Under the pieces are notes generated by a model, which saw only the letters and a list, made by a program, of their open reading frames with translations, was not told the DNA's origin and did no database searches. This document shows, piece after piece, positions 6,748-9,736 of a DNA stretch of 9,736 nucleotides. Position numbers and translations under genes: made by a program. Each line of letters starts with the position of its first letter. Position 1 is the stretch's first letter. Origin of the DNA: an uncultured Rubrobacteraceae bacterium (GTDB taxonomy: Bacteria > Actinomycetota > Rubrobacteria > Rubrobacterales > Rubrobacteraceae); NCBI GenBank assembly GCA_902806105.1, contig CADCVI010000107.1, forward strand, positions 1 through 9,736. Reading direction: 5' to 3'.

Positions 6748-6977
6748 CGCGCCACCACCTTTCGCCAACCCACGGACCTCGCCTCACTCACGACCAGAGA
6801 CCTCGCGCCACCCACGACGCCCTTCTTCCGCACCGCCCCTCGTCGCCCGTAGCGCAGAGCTTCGTGCACGCGGCTGGCGAGCCTCACGTGACGCCCTCGT
6901 CGAGAAATCCGCAGCATCGCCGCCCCCACGACCGTCTGGCCCAGGGAGCCCAGCATCGAGCCGACCGTTGGCGCCAT
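6744..6977 (-). CDS. Unrecognised 77-aa basic small protein, first gene of the TetR-controlled operon
   Basis: The family is not recognised. The protein starts MAPTVGSMLGSLGQTVVGAA, a weakly hydrophobic helix-like N-terminus. About 55 very basic residues follow, including RISRRGRHVRLASR, RYGRRGAVRKKG and SVGWRKV. This would suit a peripheral membrane or nucleic-acid-associated protein. Support for it being real is contextual. Its ATG follows a purine run GGGAGGGAGG, its TGA overlaps the next GTG by four bases (GTGA), and it lies between the TetR-controlled promoter and two enzymes. A TTG start 21 bases further upstream with GGAAGGGGG beside it is an alternative. It could instead be a transcribed leader without a product; the high Arg content is what an unused GC-rich frame would also give. 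Confidence 0.5.
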   Translation of the reverse strand: MAPTVGSMLGSLGQTVVGAAMLRISRRGRHVRLASRVHEALRYGRRGAVRKKGVVGGARSLVVSEARSVGWRKVVAR

Positions 6978-7038
6978 CCTCCCTCCCAGAACACCCAATC
7001 CCCCTTCCTTGCTCGAAAGCCCGTAGACCCTGCCAGTC

Positions 7039-7047
7039 TGCTAGCAT
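7039..7047 (+). promoter_or_regulatory. Extended -10 promoter for tetR
   Basis: TG, one base, then TAGCAT (7042-7047) forms an extended -10 element on the plus strand. There is no clear -35. Transcription would start near 7054, inside the left operator, which would give autorepression. Confidence 0.4.
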
Positions 7048-7053
7048 CACAAA

Positions 7054-7067
7054 CGGACACCGGTCCG
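7054..7067. promoter_or_regulatory. Operator 1, imperfect palindrome CGGACACCGGTCCG
   Basis: CGGAC and GTCCG flank a 4-nt centre. The wider half-site AAACGGACACC (7051-7061) is repeated in inverted orientation as GGTGTCCGTTT at 7088-7098, linking this site to operator 2. It lies at the predicted tetR start and just downstream of the predicted minus-strand start. Confidence 0.65.
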
Positions 7068-7074
7068 CTTGTGG

Positions 7075-7102
7075 ATGTTACCGGACAGGTGTCCGTTTTC
7101 AA
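7075..7102 (-). promoter_or_regulatory. Promoter of the small protein/NmrA/quinone reductase operon
   Basis: On the minus strand TTGAAA (7102-7097, 5 of 6 to consensus), a 16-nt spacer and TAACAT (7080-7075, 4 of 6) form a promoter. The spacer is almost exactly filled by operator 2. The start would be near 7068, with a leader of about 90 nt. Confidence 0.6.
7082..7095. promoter_or_regulatory. Operator 2, perfect palindrome CGGACAGGTGTCCG
   Basis: CGGACA and TGTCCG are perfect inverted arms around a 2-nt centre, the size and symmetry usual for TetR-family sites. It lies between the -35 and -10 boxes of the minus-strand promoter, where bound repressor would block polymerase. Confidence 0.7.
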
Positions 7103-7131
7103 GGTTGTTTGTGGCGAGTTTTGTGGGGTTT

Positions 7132-7809
7132 GTGGTGGAGCGGAAAGAAGGGGCAGCAGGGGCGGGGGGACGGGTGGTTCCGCCTCTCGGTTTTGGCGCG
7201 GCGCATTCGGGCGAGAGGCGGGACGCGGCCGAGAGCCGGCGCCGGGTGCTCGGGGTTGCCCGGGAGTTGTTCTCGGAGCGCGGTGTGGACGCGGTTAGCA
7301 TGCACGAGATAGGTCGGGCGGCCGGGGTTGGACAGGGCACGCTGTACCGGCGCTACGAGCACAAGGGGGCGTTGTGTCTGGCGCTGCTCTTCGAGGGCAT
7401 CGAGGGGTTGTACGAGGGGGCCAGGGGGCGTGAGGAGTCGGGAGGGCCGGCGCTGGAGCAGCTTATGGGGTTGCTGGAGGATCTCGCGTCGTTCAACGAG
7501 GAGAACGCGCCGCTGCTGGGCGCTATCAGGGATTCCGCGGGCGGGGAACGCCGGGCGGAGATGTACCGCAACCCGTTCTTCGGCTGGCTTCAGGCTACCG
7601 TGGCGGCGCTGCTCCGGCGGGCGGTCGAGGGGGGCGAGGCCGGCGAGACGCTGGACGTGGAGGGGGTGGCCGGGGCGGTGCTCGCACCGCTCAACGTCGA
7701 CCTCTACCTCTACCAGCGCAGGGAGCTGGGGATGGAGCGAGGGCGGATCCTGGCCTTCATTCGCGGCCTGCTCCTCGACGGATTGCGCCGAAGGGGACCC
7801 GCTGCGTAG
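7132..7809 (+). CDS. TetR/AcrR family transcriptional repressor
   Basis: The DNA-binding part is a standard TetR N-terminus: RRRVLGVARELFSERGVDAV, then SMHEIGRAAGVGQGTLYRRY with the recognition helix, and EHKGALCLALLFEG. The C-terminal half is a helical ligand pocket with SFNEENAPLLGAIRDS, YRNPFFGWLQATVAALL and VLAPLNVDLYLYQ. Its effector is unknown. It is divergent from the operon of the small protein, NmrA-like protein and quinone reductase, with two palindromic operators between, so it probably represses that operon and itself. The start is uncertain. The frame is open from TTG 7069 through the operators. GTG 7111 has AAGG 6 nt upstream, GTG 7132 or 7135 follows GGGG, and GTG 7174 would give 211 aa, nearest the usual family length. 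I list 7132 as a compromise. The TAG is buried in an RNA hairpin that starts at 7801. Confidence 0.9.
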   Translation: MVERKEGAAGAGGRVVPPLGFGAAHSGERRDAAESRRRVLGVARELFSERGVDAVSMHEIGRAAGVGQGTLYRRYEHKGALCLALLFEGIEGLYEGARGREESGGPALEQLMGLLEDLASFNEENAPLLGAIRDSAGGERRAEMYRNPFFGWLQATVAALLRRAVEGGEAGETLDVEGVAGAVLAPLNVDLYLYQRRELGMERGRILAFIRGLLLDGLRRRGPAA

Positions 7810-7875
7810 GAGGAAAGAAGAGCCGGGCTGGGCTTTCAGGAGGGGGGTAATCGGTGCCAGCCCGGTCTACGCAGC
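7801..7875 (+). ncRNA. Long bulged hairpin at the 3' end of tetR, candidate structured RNA
   Basis: GCTGCGTAG (7801-7809, including the tetR stop codon) pairs perfectly with CTACGCAGC (7867-7875). Inside it GCCGGGCTGG (7822-7831) pairs with CCAGCCCGGT (7857-7866) with one G-U. A 12-nt purine bulge (7810-7821) lies on the 5' side, and the 25-nt apical loop carries AGGAGGGGGG. Nineteen pairs are far more than a terminator needs, and no U-tract follows. It may be a 3' UTR stabiliser, a riboswitch-like element or a leader of the downstream gene. Confidence 0.5.
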
Positions 7876-7967
7876 ACTCTACGGCGCAACAGGGCGCCGG
7901 TATATGGGACAATCGTCCCGGTCGCACCCGGGACATCCTGCCCACGAGGCATCCGGCCCCGGTTTAA
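7854..7967 (+). CDS. Possible 37-aa small ORF
   Basis: GTG at 7854 is preceded by AGGAGGGGGG (7838-7847) with a 6-nt gap, the best-placed ribosome site in this intergenic stretch. The frame runs 37 codons to TAA at 7965. The peptide is polar, rich in Arg, Pro, Thr and Gln, and has no recognisable family. The ribosome site lies in the loop of the hairpin that ends at 7875 and the start codon touches its 3' stem, so translation could be structure-controlled or the ORF could be a regulatory leader. It may equally be chance; nothing but the ribosome site supports it. Confidence 0.25.
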   Translation: MPARSTQHSTAQQGAGIWDNRPGRTRDILPTRHPAPV

Positions 7968-8010
7968 CCCCTCGCGCTAGCGGGGGAAAGAAGCATTCGG
8001 TCAGCCCCCG
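7882..8010 (+). promoter_or_regulatory. Multi-hairpin leader with mutually exclusive stems upstream of the 73-aa protein
   Basis: In order: CGGCGC/GCGCCG (7882-7899); GGGAC/GTCCC (7906-7919), which competes with GTCCCGG/CCGGGAC (7915-7934); CCCC-bulge-CGC paired with GCGGGGG (7968-7986); and, competing with that, CGGGGG (7981-7986) paired with CCCCCG (8005-8010). The last stem ends 11 nt before the ribosome site's core AGAGG at 8017-8021. A TATATG box at 7901-7906 could be a -10 but has no clear -35. Confidence 0.45.
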
Positions 8011-8028
8011 ATAGAGAGAGGTAAGAAC

Positions 8029-8250
8029 GTGGACGACGATACTCAGCAGCGAGCAATCACCCTGGCAGCCGCCGGGATAGCCTACGTCATAAGCCATGCG
8101 GTCACGAACCGCTACATAGACGTCCCGGATCAGCGCGGCATCAAGGACGACGTGCTGGAGGCCGTGCTGAAGGGTGCCACGACGGCCGCTTCGACCATCA
8201 TCGCCTCGATCCTGGTCCGGCGCGTCCTCGCCGGGCGCTGGAGCGATTAG
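8029..8250 (+). CDS. Unrecognised 73-aa small membrane protein with two helices
   Basis: The protein begins MDDDTQQRAI. It has two hydrophobic segments, about residues 9-25 (AITLAAAGIAYVISHAV) and 49-67 (GATTAASTIIASILVRRVL), joined by a charged loop RYIDVPDQRGIKDDVLEAV. By the positive-inside rule the Arg-rich end (VRRVLAGRWSD) is cytoplasmic. The start is GTG with AGAGAGAGG and a 7-nt spacer. I do not know a function; the small-hairpin shape would suit a membrane-complex subunit, a stress peptide or a holin-like protein, but nothing decides between these. It has its own strong terminator and a long structured leader, so it is very probably a real and separately regulated gene. Third-position G/C use matches its neighbours. 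Confidence 0.78.
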   Translation: MDDDTQQRAITLAAAGIAYVISHAVTNRYIDVPDQRGIKDDVLEAVLKGATTAASTIIASILVRRVLAGRWSD

Positions 8251-8259
8251 ACGTTCTCC

Positions 8260-8300
8260 CTGAGGGGGGCGGAGGCTCCTCCGCCCCCCTCAGGTTTCTA
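8260..8300 (+). terminator. Strong Rho-independent terminator
   Basis: CTGAGGGGGGCGGAGG (8260-8275) pairs perfectly over 16 bp with its complement at 8278-8293, with a 2-nt centre. It is followed by GTTTCTA. It lies 10 bp past the stop of the 73-aa protein gene. In the minus direction no T-run follows, so it serves the plus strand. Confidence 0.85.
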
Positions 8301-8361
8301 AGCCCTTCTTCCCGTGTAAAGCCGCTCGCGGTCCCTTCACGCTTAGATCCCCGGCGCCATT

Positions 8362-8381
8362 CGGTCACGACGCCGTGACCG
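8362..8381. repeat. Perfect inverted repeat CGGTCACG-ACGC-CGTGACCG
   Basis: Eight-base perfect arms flank a 4-nt centre in the gap between the terminator at 8260 and the end of the EamA exporter. In the minus direction it lies 48 bp beyond the exporter stop and could be a terminator stem, but no T-run follows. It could also be a protein-binding site. Confidence 0.45.
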
Positions 8382-8428
8382 CAGAAGCTGTACCGCGATC
8401 CGCTGGCAGCCTTCGATGGTCCTGATAT

Positions 8429-9316
8429 TTATGGTCGCCGGGCGAGGTAGACGCCGAGTAGGATGACGGCGCCGCCGAGGATCTTCTCGGGGCCAAGGGA
8501 TTCGCCGAAGAAGATTATCCCCGAGGCGACGCCGGTGAGGGTTATGAGGTACTGGTAGACGAGCACCCGGTTGGCGCCGATACGGCTGATGCCCCGCTGC
8601 CAGGCGGCGAAGGCGAAGGCTGTTGCGAAGGCCGCCGAGTATCCGACCGTCGCCCAGGCGGCCAGGGGGACGCTACCCCAGTGCAGGCCCGGGAGGTAGG
8701 GGGAAGCGAGAAGGAGGGCGACCGGGCTTGCGAAGAGGGTCGGGTATGTAGCGACGGCGAGCGGAGAGTGCCGTTTCAGCACGGGGATCGAGAGCACCGT
8801 GTAGGCGCCGACGCACACGGAGGCGAGGAGGACGAGCCCGTCGCCCAGCGTGCTCGAATCCCCGGCACCGATCCCGTCGTAGACGACGATCCCGACGCCC
8901 AGGATCGAGAGCGCTATCCCGAACATCCCCCACCCGCTCGGTCTCTCCAGGCCGAGCGCGGAGCCCAGGATCATGCCCCACACCGGGGCCGTGGCGAAGA
9001 TGAGGCCGGTGTTCGAGGCCGTGGTCATGCTGACGCCGAAGGTGAAGGCGGTCTGCGCGGCCGCCACGCCGAAGCACCCAAGACCGATCATGGGCAGGAT
9101 CTCGCCGCGCGAGAGGCGGCTCTCCGGCTCCAGGAGCCGGAGTACGCAGAAGAGCAGGAGTCCTCCCCCGGCGAAGCGCAGCGCCACGAGGAAGGTCGGG
9201 GGCAGGAATTCCGCGGCATACTTCGTCGCCGCGTAGTTTGCCCCCCAGAACACGGCGGCCACGACGAGCGAGAGCTCCGTAGCACGAGCCGCCGCTCCCG
9301 TCTTCTTCTCCGCCAT
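8429..9316 (-). CDS. Second EamA-type DMT-superfamily membrane exporter
   Basis: The 295-aa protein has ten hydrophobic helices in two EamA repeats, about residues 14-145 and 155-290. Helix 1 carries AAVFWGANYAATKY. The family motifs FLPPTFLVALRFAGGGLLLF and TTASNTGLIFATAPVWGMIL follow, and the C-terminal repeat ends FFGESLGPEKILGGAVILLG. These proteins export metabolites, amino acids or drugs with proton exchange; the substrate is unknown. It is a different subfamily from the exporter at 2991-3914: the two share layout but little sequence. The start is ATG 9316 (MAEKKTGAAARATEL), which suits the family. No ribosome site precedes it, and a TAGAAT box sits 7 nt upstream, so the mRNA is probably leaderless. 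The frame continues upstream to 9394, but that part is Arg-rich and would cross the promoter. Confidence 0.9.
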   Translation of the reverse strand: MAEKKTGAAARATELSLVVAAVFWGANYAATKYAAEFLPPTFLVALRFAGGGLLLFCVLRLLEPESRLSRGEILPMIGLGCFGVAAAQTAFTFGVSMTTASNTGLIFATAPVWGMILGSALGLERPSGWGMFGIALSILGVGIVVYDGIGAGDSSTLGDGLVLLASVCVGAYTVLSIPVLKRHSPLAVATYPTLFASPVALLLASPYLPGLHWGSVPLAAWATVGYSAAFATAFAFAAWQRGISRIGANRVLVYQYLITLTGVASGIIFFGESLGPEKILGGAVILLGVYLARRP

Positions 9317-9323
9317 GGGCGAG

Positions 9324-9345
9324 ATTCTACGCCCCGGGACCGGGG
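9324..9345 (-). promoter_or_regulatory. Leaderless promoter with overlapping palindrome for the second EamA exporter
   Basis: On the minus strand TAGAAT (9329-9324) is followed by 7 nt and the ATG at 9316. Directly upstream, inside the -35/-10 spacer, is the perfect palindrome CCCCGG-GA-CCGGGG (9332-9345), a possible operator. No good -35 is seen. Confidence 0.45.
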
Positions 9346-9415
9346 GACGCTCCCGGCTTCGGGCGGTACGTCGGGCATCCTCATGCCGCCGCACACGCGA
9401 CGATCACCGGTGCGT

Positions 9416-9442
9416 TTGCCCGAGTCGCGACACGAGAATAAT
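9416..9442 (+). promoter_or_regulatory. Candidate promoter for the right-edge gene
   Basis: TTGCCC (9416-9421) is followed by AATAAT (9437-9442, 15-nt spacer) or TAATGT (9439-9444, 17-nt spacer). CGACA and TGTCG (9428-9432 and 9442-9446) form small inverted arms around the -10. The leader would be about 35-40 nt. Confidence 0.4.
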
Positions 9443-9487
9443 GTCGAGAAGACCGTTCGTTAGGCATCTACAGGAGGAAGATCGAAC

Positions 9488-9736
9488 ATGGACCCCAACA
9501 CCGCAAGTACGGCGCTCAACCAGACGGTGGGCCAGCTTCAGGGCGGGCTCCTGCGTCTCGGCATAGGCTCCGCAATCCCGGTGATCGCCACCTGGGAGCA
9601 GACGCTCTCCTCCTCCGGCGTGCCCGACCTTGCGCCCATTGCCCAGAATCTCGGCGCCCTCCGAAACCACCTCGCCAACCCCAACTTCGACCCGAACGAG
9701 GTGGGCCAGATTCTGGCAACGCTTGGCGCGCAGGTC
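9488..9736 (+). CDS. Unrecognised helical protein, C-terminus cut by window edge
   Basis: Eighty-three codons run to the edge without a stop. The start is ATG preceded by CAGGAGGAAG with the AGGAGG core 10 nt away. The sequence begins MDPNTASTALNQTVGQLQGG and continues with LLRLGIGSAIPVIATWEQTL, PDLAPIAQNLGALRNHLANP and VGQILATLGAQV. It is mostly amphipathic helix with many Leu, Gln, Asn and Ala, no cysteine, no clear signal peptide and no full transmembrane segment. The repeated LG/LA and NP turns suggest a small helical bundle. I do not recognise a family or function. It is divergent from the second EamA exporter with its own likely promoter. Confidence 0.8.
   Translation, partial: MDPNTASTALNQTVGQLQGGLLRLGIGSAIPVIATWEQTLSSSGVPDLAPIAQNLGALRNHLANPNFDPNEVGQILATLGAQV

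Noticed and set aside
7039..7103. Inverted repeats as transposon ends or an attachment site
   Set aside because: No transposase or integrase is near, there is no target duplication, and the placement fits TetR operators.
6362..7312. 316-codon open frame on the plus strand
   Set aside because: It is antisense to the NmrA-like gene and crosses the operator region; Ser/Pro/Arg-rich shadow.
9317..9394. N-terminal extension of the second EamA exporter by 26 residues
   Set aside because: It is Arg/Pro-rich, crosses the TAGAAT box and palindrome, and has no ribosome site.
8681..9463. 260-codon open frame on the plus strand
   Set aside because: It is antisense to the second EamA exporter and consists mostly of Arg, Glu, Gly and His.

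Overview
The window looks like chromosomal DNA from a high-GC Gram-positive bacterium. Coding third positions are strongly G/C biased, GTG and TTG starts are common, ribosome sites are of the GGAGG type, and two genes look leaderless. Gene content and small-protein style would fit a deep-branching actinobacterium such as Rubrobacter, but that is an impression from memory, not a search result. There is no rRNA, tRNA, CRISPR array, insertion sequence or phage gene.

Left part (1-1725, all minus strand): the 5' part of a small conserved protein of the dimeric alpha/beta-barrel type runs off the left edge. Upstream of it lies an alpha/beta hydrolase whose C-terminus appears to be read through because of a 7-base T run. 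Next come about 280 bp holding only gene debris, then a DUF1348 (NTF2/SnoaL-like) gene whose conserved part stops abruptly and is followed by an unrelated tail. This stretch looks like a decaying junction.

Middle part (1850-6104): a diacylglycerol/lipid kinase on the plus strand, probably leaderless, is divergent from the DUF1348 gene across a compact promoter region. Minus-strand genes follow: an EamA-type exporter, a FrnE-like DsbA-family protein with a CPWC site, and a zeta-crystallin-type quinone oxidoreductase.

A TetR divergon (5124-7809) is the best-resolved regulatory unit. On the minus strand, a 77-aa basic protein is coupled by a GTGA overlap to a NmrA/SDR-like NAD(P)-binding protein, which is followed 10 bp later by the quinone oxidoreductase. 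A TetR regulator is divergent on the plus strand. Two palindromic operators lie between them. One sits exactly in the spacer of the minus-strand promoter, and the other lies at the predicted start of the tetR transcript. The pattern is that of a small-molecule-responsive redox or detoxification operon.

Right part (7801-9736): immediately after tetR comes a strongly structured, gene-poor segment of about 220 bp with nested and mutually exclusive hairpins and a possible 37-aa ORF. It leads into a 73-aa two-helix membrane protein that ends in a near-perfect 16-bp terminator hairpin. A second EamA exporter (minus, probably leaderless) and a divergent unknown helical protein running off the right edge close the window. 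The most promising undescribed element is the structured leader plus small membrane protein (7801-8300), followed by the small coupled protein of the TetR operon.
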